Shown one piece after another: positions 1 to 6,139 of a stretch of 8,147 nt of DNA. The notes below the pieces were generated by a model. The model was given only the letters and a program-made list of their open reading frames with translations. It was not told the DNA's origin and searched no databases. The DNA comes from a bacterium CG2_30_54_10 (GTDB lineage Bacteria > Muiribacteriota > Ozemobacteria > Ozemobacterales > Ozemobacteraceae). Position numbers and translations under genes: made by a program. The stretch's first letter is position 1. Every line of letters begins with the position of its first letter. Location of the stretch: NCBI GenBank assembly GCA_001872985.1, contig MNYA01000125.1, forward strand, positions 1 to 8,147. Reading direction: 5' to 3'.

Positions 1-76
1 TCAGCGCTAGCTCAGCGCCAGCTCAGCGCCAGCTCAGCGCCAGCTCAGCGCTAGCTCAGCGCCAGCTCAGCGCCAG
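1..76. repeat. 11-bp tandem repeat array, about seven units, cut by left window edge
   Basis: Six full copies of an 11-bp unit (CTCAGCGCCAG, with one CTCAGCGCTAG variant) follow a first copy that lacks its leading C because the window begins there. The array therefore probably extends further left. The variants differ only at C/T in position 9 of the unit. The period of 11 is close to one DNA helical turn and is not a multiple of three, so it would not keep a reading frame from unit to unit. The array stops 9 nt before the stem of a terminator and so probably lies in or just after the 3' end of a gene outside the window. Its function is unknown. Confidence 0.9.
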
Positions 77-85
77 GTTCCACCG

Positions 86-120
86 AAACCGCCGATCCGA
101 TGGGTCGGCGGTTTTTTTTT
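86..120 (+). terminator. Rho-independent terminator of an upstream plus-strand gene
   Basis: A perfect 10-bp stem (86-95 pairs with 105-114, core CCGCCGA/TCGGCGG) can be extended by three more pairs around a GAT loop. It runs directly into a tract of nine T residues at 112-120. The T tract lies on the plus strand; the opposite strand has only three matching T residues, so the terminator acts rightward. It must serve a gene or small RNA that begins left of the window. Confidence 0.88.
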
Positions 121-133
121 CTTGTCAAACAAG

Positions 134-184
134 GAGGCACGCTCCCCCTCTCGGCATGCGAAGTGAATTCGCGTGCCTCACTTC
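134..184. repeat. Cluster of overlapping, mutually exclusive inverted repeats
   Basis: Three hairpins share bases. GAGGCACGC at 134-142 is a perfect inverted match to 171-179. GGCATGCGAA at 153-162 pairs with 168-177 with one G-T wobble and a 5-nt loop. GAAGTGA at 160-166 pairs perfectly with 178-184. Only one can form fully at a time. The cluster lies between the terminator at 86-120 and the tentative promoter before the nucleoside transporter, so it is probably not in that gene's mRNA unless transcription starts further upstream. It could be a degenerate dispersed palindromic repeat, an operator region or an unrecognised small RNA. Confidence 0.55.
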
Positions 185-264
185 CCGCGGTCGTAGGCTT
201 TGCGCCCTTCGGTCCACTTCCACGGTTGTCCCGGGTAATTGAGATGATACGGCGGATTTTACTT

Positions 265-295
265 TCGTGAAAATTGGGTCTGCCTGTGCTATCAT
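265..295 (+). promoter_or_regulatory. Tentative extended -10 promoter for the nucleoside transporter
   Basis: TGCTATCAT at 287-295 matches an extended -10 element (TGn followed by TATCAT, five of six matches to TATAAT). A -35 box is poor: only TCGTGA or GTGAAA is present around 265-272. Transcription would start near 302, giving a leader of about 24 nt that contains the AGGTAGG ribosome-binding site at 311-317. The extended -10 could compensate for the weak -35. The call rests on a single element. Confidence 0.35.
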
Positions 296-325
296 GCGGC
301 AATCAAGGGAAGGTAGGAAAAATTC

Positions 326-1606
326 ATGAGCCTGATTGGAATTCCAGTGATGATCCTCATCTGCTACGCCCTTTCAAGCAATCGAAAGGCGATCAACTGG
401 CGCTTGGTCGCCATCGGCATTGCACTTCAGGGGTTATTCGCCGCGTTGATCCTCCGCACGGGTCCGGGAAAAGCGTTCTTCGAAATGATGAATAACGTAA
501 TAGTTACCATTCTCGATTTCACCAGGGAAGGCGCTCGGTTCGTTTTCGGAAACCTCGCCGACGCGGGGGCTGAAAAAGGCATAGGGTTCTGTTTCGCCAC
601 ACAGGTTCTTCCGACCATCATCTTTTTCTCTTCACTGATGACCATCCTTTATTACCTCGGAATCATGCAGAGAATCATTTCCGTTATCGCCAGGGTGATG
701 CAGAAGACGATGAAGACCTCCGGAGCCGAGTCCCTCAGCGCGGCGGCGAACATATTCGTCGGTCAAACCGAAGCCCCGCTGGTCATCAAACCTTACGTCG
801 CCCGGATGACCATTTCCGAACTGAACTGCGTCATGGTTGGAGGGATGGCGACCATCGCAGGCGGCGTCATGGCGGCTTATGTCGGGATGATGCAGAAGAA
901 TTTCCCGGATATCGCGGGCCATTTGATGGCCGCTTCCGTCATGTCCGCTCCCGCCGCATTGGTTTTCGCGAAGATAATGGTACCCGAGACCGAAGTTGCT
1001 GAAACCGCCGGTTCGTGCGAGCTCAAAGTCGAGCAGATAGACCAGAACGTTATTGACGCGGCAGCCCGGGGAGCCTCAGAGGGAATGGGCCTCGCTATCA
1101 ACGTTGCCGCGATGCTGATCGCTTTCATCGCGCTGATTGCCCTCGGGAATTCCGCATGGCAACTTGTTTGCAAAGGAATCACCGGCGCATCAGGGCTCGA
1201 TCTTTCCGCGATCAACTCACTGGAAAAGTTGATGGGGTGGGTGAATGCCCCGATTGCATGGTTGATGGGGGTCGCGAAACAAGATTTGCTGGTCGCCGGA
1301 CAGCTCCTTGGCGAAAAGACGGTTCTCAACGAATTCGTGGCCTATGCCCATCTCGGCGATATCACCAACGGAACATTCATCCGCGACGGGGTGCCGGTGG
1401 TTCTCCAGAGACGAACTTGGATCATTCTCACCTATGCCTGCTGCGGTTTTGCAAATTTCGGGTCGATCGGAATTCAACTTGGCGGCATCGGCGGCCTGGC
1501 GCCAAACCGCCGCGGAGATCTTGCCAAACTTGGAATCAAAGCGCTGGTCGCGGCAACCTTCGCCAGTTACCAAACGGCGAACATCGCCGGGCTTCTTGTC
1601 GAATAG
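326..1606 (+). CDS. nupC: Concentrative nucleoside transporter (CNT/NupC family)
   Basis: This 426-residue inner-membrane protein is predicted to import nucleosides coupled to an ion gradient (Na+ or H+). Its length is usual for bacterial CNTs and its hydrophobic segments match the multi-helix CNT fold. The binding-site residues known from Vibrio cholerae CNT are all present: GQTEAP (Q147, T148, E149) in the first re-entrant hairpin/TM4 region, NEFVAY (N335, E336) and GFANFGS (N377, S380) in the second half. Also conserved are SAAANIFVGQTEAPL, GGMATIAGGVMAAY (172-185), the GGIGGLAPNRRGD loop (386-398) and an IAGLL C-terminus. The ATG follows AGGTAGG at 8 nt spacing, and the N-terminus (MSLIGIPVMI, then SSNRKAIN) aligns well with known CNTs, supporting this start. 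The downstream DUF1186 gene begins 17 nt later on the same strand, so the two are probably cotranscribed. The family is certain; the ion and nucleoside preference is not. Confidence 0.95.
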   Translation: MSLIGIPVMILICYALSSNRKAINWRLVAIGIALQGLFAALILRTGPGKAFFEMMNNVIVTILDFTREGARFVFGNLADAGAEKGIGFCFATQVLPTIIFFSSLMTILYYLGIMQRIISVIARVMQKTMKTSGAESLSAAANIFVGQTEAPLVIKPYVARMTISELNCVMVGGMATIAGGVMAAYVGMMQKNFPDIAGHLMAASVMSAPAALVFAKIMVPETEVAETAGSCELKVEQIDQNVIDAAARGASEGMGLAINVAAMLIAFIALIALGNSAWQLVCKGITGASGLDLSAINSLEKLMGWVNAPIAWLMGVAKQDLLVAGQLLGEKTVLNEFVAYAHLGDITNGTFIRDGVPVVLQRRTWIILTYACCGFANFGSIGIQLGGIGGLAPNRRGDLAKLGIKALVAATFASYQTANIAGLLVE

Positions 1607-1623
1607 GTAGACACGAGGAAAAA

Positions 1624-2700
1624 ATGATGGAAATTGCGCAGATCCTTGCAAACATCGTCAAATTTACCCCGGCGTTTCCCCGGGAGGCTGTTCTTGCAGC
1701 GCGTGAGAGAAAGGACGAGATTGTCCCCGAGCTATTGAAGATTCTCGAACAGACCGCCTCGAACATTGATGAGATCATTGAGGACAATGATTACATGGGC
1801 CATATTTTCGCGAGCTTCCTTCTTGCCGAGTTTCGCGAAGCGAGGGCTCTCCCCCGTTTGATCAAGCTGCTTCGTCTTCCCGAGGATAAGGTCGACCACT
1901 TGTGGAGCGATCTGCTGCACTTGGTCGTACCTCGCCTCCTGGCATCCACGTGGGGAGAAAAAATTCTTCCGCTAGAAGAGCTGGCGGAGGATTTCACCTC
2001 ATCGAGCCGCTCTCGCAGGCAGGCGCTTATGGCACTGGAGATTCTCTATCTCAATGGTGAATTGTCAAGGGAAGTGCTGGTAAAGTATCTTCAGCACCTT
2101 CTGGAATTGGCGCGTACCGACTCCAGATTCCAGGACCCCTTTTTCATCGCTGAGATTGCCTGTATCGCAAATGAGATCTATCCCGAGGAGCTGATGCTCG
2201 ACCTGGCGCCGCATTTCAAAGGCGATCTGATCGAAGCATATCACATTTCCCGCGCCGAACTTCGGGCAACGCTGGACCGACCGATTGAGGAAGTCCTCGA
2301 AGAAGCGAGGGAGAATGAAACCAACCGGCTTCCATTCGACGCAATTGTGGAAATGGAAAGCTGGCCTTGCTATTCCGATTCTCAGCACGGCGGAAGAAGG
2401 CAGCCCACCGAGCAGGAAGCCGCCGAGCGGGATAAATTCATAAGCGGGTTTTACGGAGGCAATGAAGCCGATGACAACGGCTCCCAATCCGAATTCGGCG
2501 AAAACTACGACCACGAAGATGACCGAGGCCCCGAGCCTCCGCACGACGAAGACTCCAAGCGCAAAGCTGGCGAAGGCCAACCTCAACGTCCCCAGGGGCG
2601 AGCCAAAGCCCCCGATGGGCCCGGCCGCAATGATCCCTGCCCATGCGGCAGCGGGAAAAAATTCAAAAAATGTTGCGGAAACCGGGAAAGTCTCCACTGA
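1624..2700 (+). CDS. DUF1186-type helical repeat protein with C-terminal SEC-C zinc motif
   Basis: This 358-residue soluble protein has no signal peptide or membrane segment. Residues 1 to about 250 are almost entirely amphipathic helix, resembling HEAT-like folds, and match what I know of DUF1186 proteins (for example IIEDNDYMGHIFASFLLAEF at 51-70). Residues about 255-333 form a Gly/Asp/Glu/Pro/Lys-rich linker that looks disordered. The tail at 334-352 is a textbook SEC-C motif with zinc ligands C339, C341, C350 and C351, the module also found at the C-terminus of SecA and of many proteins of unknown role. The reading frame is open far upstream into nupC, but ATG 1624 (or ATG 1627) sits 5-8 nt after GAGG at 1615-1618 and matches the start of the helical domain, so the upstream extension is rejected. 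No function is established for DUF1186. Coexpression with the nucleoside transporter is likely from the 17-nt gap, but a functional link is not shown. Confidence 0.88.
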   Translation: MMEIAQILANIVKFTPAFPREAVLAARERKDEIVPELLKILEQTASNIDEIIEDNDYMGHIFASFLLAEFREARALPRLIKLLRLPEDKVDHLWSDLLHLVVPRLLASTWGEKILPLEELAEDFTSSSRSRRQALMALEILYLNGELSREVLVKYLQHLLELARTDSRFQDPFFIAEIACIANEIYPEELMLDLAPHFKGDLIEAYHISRAELRATLDRPIEEVLEEARENETNRLPFDAIVEMESWPCYSDSQHGGRRQPTEQEAAERDKFISGFYGGNEADDNGSQSEFGENYDHEDDRGPEPPHDEDSKRKAGEGQPQRPQGRAKAPDGPGRNDPCPCGSGKKFKKCCGNRESLH

Positions 2701-2797
2701 TTGAAAGCTGGATGGGCGGCGATCCGCGGAGGAACTCGATCGAAAAGATTGCGCATCTACTCAATAATTCGGGGAAACTCAATGATTCCTGGCGCAA

Positions 2798-2862
2798 AAG
2801 ATTTCCCCCTTCGGCCGAAATGACAGCATCATTTGTCATTCCGAACGAATGTGAGGAATCTC
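2798..2862. repeat. Imperfect long inverted repeat resembling a widespread intergenic repeat
   Basis: The right arm (2834-2862) carries TGTCATTCCGAACGAATG followed by TGAGGAATCTC. The left arm (2798-2825) is an imperfect reverse complement, ending CCGAAATGACA, and the arms are separated by the 8-nt loop GCATCATT. The inner 7 bp (AATGACA/TGTCATT) are perfect. The right arm resembles a repeat of the type TGTCATTCCGAGCG...GAGGAATCTC that I recall as common between genes in many environmental bacterial genomes. That memory cannot be checked here. The element may be a degenerate non-autonomous palindromic repeat. Confidence 0.65.
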
Positions 2863-2941
2863 GCTTTATGTTGAGAATCAGCTAATGCCCCTTGAAGGAT
2901 GTAAAGGTTGTTACTAACTCAGGCTGTGTTTGGACGCCCGA

Positions 2942-2997
2942 AAAGTGGGGGAGGCTTGAGAGCCTCCCCAGCAGCGGCTTCCAGCCGCTGCCACTTT
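2942..2997. repeat. Palindromic element with perfect three-way junction fold
   Basis: An outer stem AAAGTG (2942-2947)/CACTTT (2992-2997) encloses two hairpins placed end to end. The first is GGGGAGGCT/AGCCTCCCC (2948-2956 with 2961-2969, loop TGAG). The second is GCAGCGGCT/AGCCGCTGC (2971-2979 with 2983-2991, loop TCC). Only A2970 is unpaired at the junction, and all 24 pairs are Watson-Crick. The structure forms in RNA from either strand. On the minus strand the last hairpin is followed by CACTTTT, so it could act weakly as a phoU terminator. A dispersed REP-like element is the most likely identity; a structured 3' end or a small RNA domain is possible. Confidence 0.75.
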
Positions 2998-3026
2998 AAG
3001 CAGCCACCGGCCCAAGGTCGCACCCG

Positions 3027-3698
3027 TCAGACTTTGCCCATGCCGTGGTGGCGGACATCCAAACCCTTCTTCATGAAAATTGCGACCTCGGCAAGATTGC
3101 AGGCCATGTCGGCCACATGCTCCAATGCGCGGGCAACGGCGAGAAAATTCAGATTGATATCAACCTCATCCGGCCCCTTCTTCATCTCCTTGCGAAGGGA
3201 CTGGAAAAGGTTCTCGAAAACCTCATCGATTGTGTCGTCCCCCATGAAAATCGCCTCCGCCATTTCTTCCTGCAGGCTGTCGATGACCAGACAACCGTCC
3301 CGAAATAAGCTCCGGACCATCACTTGCAATTCAAGAACCGTGGCGGGATATTCCGGGCACCCTTGCTTCTTCAGCTCGACGATTCTGCGGCACAGCGTGC
3401 ACAACTGATCCCCGGCCCTCTCGAAATCGGAGGAGATCTTGATCGCTCCGATCAACAGCCGCAGATCGGATGCGGTAGGCTGATACAGCGCCATGATCTT
3501 CCATGCCAGATCGTCGATCTTGATTTGATAGCGGTTTACATCTATCTCCAGATCGAAGACCCGGTCAAAATCGTCGCCCGTCAGTTCGGCCAACGGTTTT
3601 ATGCAGAGGTCAAGCATTCCGCGAACGGCCGTGGAAATATCGGCGATCATGCCGCGCAGCTCCAGAATTTCCTCATCCATGTGTCGCTTGATGATCAT
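3027..3698 (-). CDS. phoU: Phosphate uptake regulator PhoU
   Basis: This 223-residue cytoplasmic protein belongs to the PhoU family, all-helical proteins made of two three-helix bundles that bind metal clusters and connect the Pst transporter with the phosphate sensor kinase, repressing the phosphate-starvation response when phosphate is plentiful. The two family motifs are visible: DLRLLIGAIKISSDFERAGD at 78-97 (D91, E93, R94, D97) and ALEHVADMACNLAEVAIFMK at 191-210 (E193, D197, N201, E204), followed by the usual C-terminal DVRHHG. Length is typical of the family. The ATG is preceded by AAGGAG (3705-3710) with a 6-nt spacer, which favours it over the in-frame Met7. It is the last gene of the operon, 21 nt after pstB, the usual place for phoU. 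Confidence 0.96.
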   Translation of the reverse strand: MIIKRHMDEEILELRGMIADISTAVRGMLDLCIKPLAELTGDDFDRVFDLEIDVNRYQIKIDDLAWKIMALYQPTASDLRLLIGAIKISSDFERAGDQLCTLCRRIVELKKQGCPEYPATVLELQVMVRSLFRDGCLVIDSLQEEMAEAIFMGDDTIDEVFENLFQSLRKEMKKGPDEVDINLNFLAVARALEHVADMACNLAEVAIFMKKGLDVRHHGMGKV

Positions 3699-3719
3699 TT
3701 GTTTCTCCTTGGGCGGCGC

Positions 3720-4478
3720 TCAGCCGAATTTCCCGGTGATGTAGTCTTCGGTGCGCTGTTCGCACGGATTCCGGAAAATTTTTTTGGTGCTGTCGAACTC
3801 AATCAGTTCCCCGAGCAGCATGAAGCCGGTCATTTCGGAGATACGTGCGGCCTGATGCATTGAATGTGTAACGATCACGATGGTGTAATTTTCCTTGAGG
3901 CGGAAGATCAGTTCCTCGATCTTCTCAGTTGCGATTGGATCGAGCGATGAACAGGGCTCATCCATGAGAATAATCTTGGGTTTGATGGCGATGGCTCTCG
4001 CTATGCACAGGCGTTGCTGAAAGTCGGGCGACAAACCCACCGCATTTTCATCGAGTCTGTCTGCGAGATCCTTCCACAGATCCACCGCGCGAAGGCTTTC
4101 TTCGACCGCCTGCCACAGAACCTCACGATCCCGCACCCCGGCGATCCGGAATCCGAAAACGAGGTTTTCATAGACTGAGTCTGGAAAAGGATTCGGGTGT
4201 TGGAACACCATTCCAACTTTGCGTCGAAGATCGTTGACATCGTAACCTGGATCGAAGATGTCCCGGCCCAGAACCTTCAACAGTCCTGTTGCCCGGGTCT
4301 CCGGCACCAGATCGCTCATCCGGTTGAGAACCCGCAAAAGCGTCGATTTCCCGCACCCCGACGGGCCGATCAGCGCGGTTACCCGGTTCGCCCCGATGTC
4401 CAGGTTGATCTCCTTGAGAGCCTGGAATGTTCCGTAATAAAAATTCAGGCTCTTGGCCTCTACCACGCCTGCGTTCAT
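3720..4478 (-). CDS. pstB: Phosphate ABC transporter ATPase PstB, distal copy, with degenerate signature motif
   Basis: This 252-residue protein is a PstB-type ATPase that would sit on the cytoplasmic face of PstA/PstC. Intact motifs are Walker A GPSGCGKST (38-46), Q-loop Q93 in VFQHPNPFP, Walker B IILMDE (169-174), D-loop SSLD (177-180) and H-loop His205 in VTHSM. The C-terminus EDYITGKFG is PstB-specific. The exception is the ABC signature: where PstB proteins normally read LSGGQQQRLCIARA, this one reads LSPDFQQRLCIARA (LSPDF at 149-153). The flanking residues are conserved and the frame is intact, so this is substitution rather than a frameshift. The start codon overlaps the stop of the preceding pstB by an ATGA junction, and GGGAG (4485-4489) lies 6 nt upstream. 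It very likely forms a heterodimer with the preceding PstB, which supplies an intact signature. Confidence 0.95.
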   Translation of the reverse strand: MNAGVVEAKSLNFYYGTFQALKEINLDIGANRVTALIGPSGCGKSTLLRVLNRMSDLVPETRATGLLKVLGRDIFDPGYDVNDLRRKVGMVFQHPNPFPDSVYENLVFGFRIAGVRDREVLWQAVEESLRAVDLWKDLADRLDENAVGLSPDFQQRLCIARAIAIKPKIILMDEPCSSLDPIATEKIEELIFRLKENYTIVIVTHSMHQAARISEMTGFMLLGELIEFDSTKKIFRNPCEQRTEDYITGKFG

Positions 4479-5266
4479 CCGAATCTCCCGGAAATATAAT
4501 CGTCGGTTTTCTTGTCGCGGGGAGAGGTGAAAAATTCCTTCGTCGGCCCGACTTCGACCAGTTTGGACATCAGAAAAAATGCCGTTCGATCGGCCAGTCT
4601 GGAAGCCTGTTTCGTATTGTTGGTGACGAGAACGCAGGTAGTCCGGGCTTTCATTGAAACCAGAGCCTCCTCGATTCTTGCCGTGGAGATCGGGTCTAGC
4701 GCTGAACAGGGTTCGTCAAGCAGAAGAAGGCGCGGGTGCAGAGCCAGGGTGCGGGCCAGGGAAAGACGCTGCTTTTGTCCGCCTGACAATCGGTTGGCGT
4801 TCATCGAAAGGCGGTCTTTGACCTCATCCCACAGGTTCGACGCCCGTAGTGTCTCCTCGATGATGGCGCCAAGATCGTCTTTGGAGGTGATTCCCGCTAA
4901 TCGGGGGCCGAATGTGATATTTTCGGCGATCGACATATCCAGCGCCAAAGGCTTGTCGAAACAGAACCCGACCTCGCGCCGCAGCCGGAACGGATCGTAA
5001 TCGGACGCGTAGATGTCCCGCCCTTCGAAGAGGATCCTCCCGGAAAGGGCACCGGTCGCGGTGACTTCCTGAAGGCGATTGATCAATCTCAAGAACGTCG
5101 ACTTTCCCGATTGGCTCGGGCCAATGATCGCAAAAATGGTTCCACGCTCTACATCGAGGTTGATGTTGTCGAGAACCGGCCCGTTTGGAACCTTCCCCGG
5201 CCGGTCATAGGCGTAGGAAAGCCCTTCCGCCTTTAGAATTATCTCCTTCATCGCGGCTTCCGTCAT
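4475..5266 (-). CDS. pstB: Phosphate ABC transporter ATPase PstB, proximal copy, lacking Q-loop Gln and H-loop His
   Basis: This 263-residue PstB-type ATPase has Walker A GPSQSGKST (49-57), a canonical signature LSGGQKQR (160-167), Walker B LLLLDE (180-185), D-loop SALD (188-191) and the PstB-like C-terminus DDYISGRFG. Two switch residues have changed. The Q-loop Gln expected in VFQ is Asp104 (FCFDKP), and the H-loop His expected in VTH is Asn216 (VTNNTKQ, against the usual VTHNMQQ). The catalytic Glu185 remains. ATG 5266 overlaps the pstA stop by ATGA and has no clear ribosome-binding site, so reinitiation after pstA is likely; the in-frame ATG at codon 6, with GGAAG 5 nt upstream, is an alternative start. 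Tandem pstB genes are known in other bacteria such as Bacillus and streptococci. The complementary motif loss with its partner suggests specialisation rather than decay. Confidence 0.94.
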   Translation of the reverse strand: MTEAAMKEIILKAEGLSYAYDRPGKVPNGPVLDNINLDVERGTIFAIIGPSQSGKSTFLRLINRLQEVTATGALSGRILFEGRDIYASDYDPFRLRREVGFCFDKPLALDMSIAENITFGPRLAGITSKDDLGAIIEETLRASNLWDEVKDRLSMNANRLSGGQKQRLSLARTLALHPRLLLLDEPCSALDPISTARIEEALVSMKARTTCVLVTNNTKQASRLADRTAFFLMSKLVEVGPTKEFFTSPRDKKTDDYISGRFG

Positions 5267-6105
5267 CGCGAATACCGGCGTCCAAAGAGGATCGTCGCTC
5301 CCAGATTGACCAAAAGAATCATGAAGACCAGGGCAAGCGCGGTCGTGTTAGCCATATCCATGCTGATACCCTCGCGAGCGAGGATGTAGAAATGAACGGC
5401 CATGGATCTGGCGGAATCGAAAAGCGAGCTGGGCATCTCCATGGAAATCCCGGTCGTGAAAATGACGCAAGCCGTCTCACCCATGACCCGACCAAGCGCC
5501 AGGATAATCCCAGTGATTATTCCGCTGCGGGACTGGGGAAGCACGATATGCCAGATGACCTGTGATTTAGTGGCCCCCAATGAAAAACCCACCTGCCGAA
5601 TGCTTGCAGGAACGGCTTTGATCGCCTCTTCAGATGTACGGATAATCGTGGGCAGTACCATGCAAGCGAGAGTCAGGGCGCCCGACAAGATCGACCACCC
5701 CATTCCAAGGGTCACCACAAAAAGGATGAAACCAAACAGGCCGAAGATGATCGAGGGAATTCCGGCCAGGCACTCCGCTCCGAAACGGATCAGCATGGTG
5801 ACCCAGCTTTCCTTGGTGTACTCGGTCAAATAAACCGCGGTTCCAACTCCGAGGGGGACGGCAATGGCGAGCGCCACTGCAGCCAGCAGAAGAGTCGAAA
5901 CGAGAATGGGAAAAACCCCGCCTTCCCGGCCGAGGTCAATGGGGCTATCAAGAAAAAAACCGATCGACAGCCGGCCGATCCCCTTCCAGGCCAGGTAAAA
6001 AAGGATCGCCGCGAGAATTCCGGCAACGGAATACGTCGTGGTCATACAAAGCCGTGTTCCGACGCGATTCCAAAAGGTGTTGCTACGCTGGAATTCTTGT
6101 TCCAT
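5263..6105 (-). CDS. pstA: Phosphate ABC transporter permease PstA
   Basis: This 280-residue inner-membrane permease forms the phosphate channel together with PstC. About six hydrophobic segments are visible (near residues 22-42, 65-92, 107-132, 138-156, 193-216 and 253-274). The EAA loop that docks onto the ATPase runs from EEAIKAVPASIRQVGFSLGA (159-178) to IVLPQSRSGI (187-196). GGVFPILVSTLLL (62-74) and GRVMGET (205-211) are typical of PstA/PstC. The ATG has a modest ribosome-binding site, TAGGG at 6114-6118, 8 nt away, within a short repeat-rich spacer after pstC. A nearer upstream ATG at 6112 is out of frame. Its stop overlaps the next gene by ATGA. Confidence 0.95.
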   Translation of the reverse strand: MEQEFQRSNTFWNRVGTRLCMTTTYSVAGILAAILFYLAWKGIGRLSIGFFLDSPIDLGREGGVFPILVSTLLLAAVALAIAVPLGVGTAVYLTEYTKESWVTMLIRFGAECLAGIPSIIFGLFGFILFVVTLGMGWSILSGALTLACMVLPTIIRTSEEAIKAVPASIRQVGFSLGATKSQVIWHIVLPQSRSGIITGIILALGRVMGETACVIFTTGISMEMPSSLFDSARSMAVHFYILAREGISMDMANTTALALVFMILLVNLGATILFGRRYSR

Positions 6106-6118
6106 TCTTCATTCCCTA

Positions 6119-6134
6119 TTATCCTATTATCCTA
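6119..6134. repeat. 8-bp tandem duplication in the pstC-pstA spacer
   Basis: TTATCCTA occurs twice in tandem and is flanked on both sides by related TTCCCTA copies, filling most of the 34-nt gap between the pstC stop and pstA start. On the mRNA strand this gives repeated TAGGATAA and TAGGGAA, each a weak ribosome-binding-like sequence, of which the last is correctly spaced for pstA. Copy-number change would alter spacing between the two genes without affecting either protein. Confidence 0.7.
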
Positions 6135-6139
6135 CTTCC

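Larger units (their letters stand above)
2701..3026. other. Convergent intergenic region with two palindromic elements
   Basis: The 326 bp between the ends of the DUF1186 gene and phoU hold no convincing gene. Short open frames here (for example one at 2643-2885) lack family features and run through the repeats. Positions 2701-2797 show nothing recognisable. The two palindromic elements at 2798-2862 and 2942-2997 are listed separately. There is no classical hairpin-plus-T-tract terminator for either convergent gene, so these structures may end or protect both transcripts. Confidence 0.7.

Noticed and set aside
1156..1623. Upstream extension of the DUF1186 reading frame to an ATG at 1156
   Set aside because: It overlaps conserved nupC sequence in another frame, encodes a basic low-quality sequence, and the ribosome-binding site and domain start support 1624.
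2908..3408. Plus-strand open frame of 166 codons opposite phoU
   Set aside because: It runs through the three-way-junction repeat and antisense to well-conserved phoU codons, and its product has no family features.
3324..3863. Plus-strand open frame of 179 codons antisense to phoU and pstB
   Set aside because: It spans two real genes on the other strand and shows no domain; a shadow of codon bias.
4512..5000. Plus-strand open frame of 162 codons antisense to the proximal pstB
   Set aside because: It is a Ser/Arg-rich shadow frame without a recognisable motif, opposite clearly conserved ATPase codons.
4475..5266. Proximal pstB as a decaying pseudogene
   Set aside because: The frame is intact, Walker A, signature and Walker B are conserved, and it is embedded between ATGA-coupled genes; only two switch residues differ.
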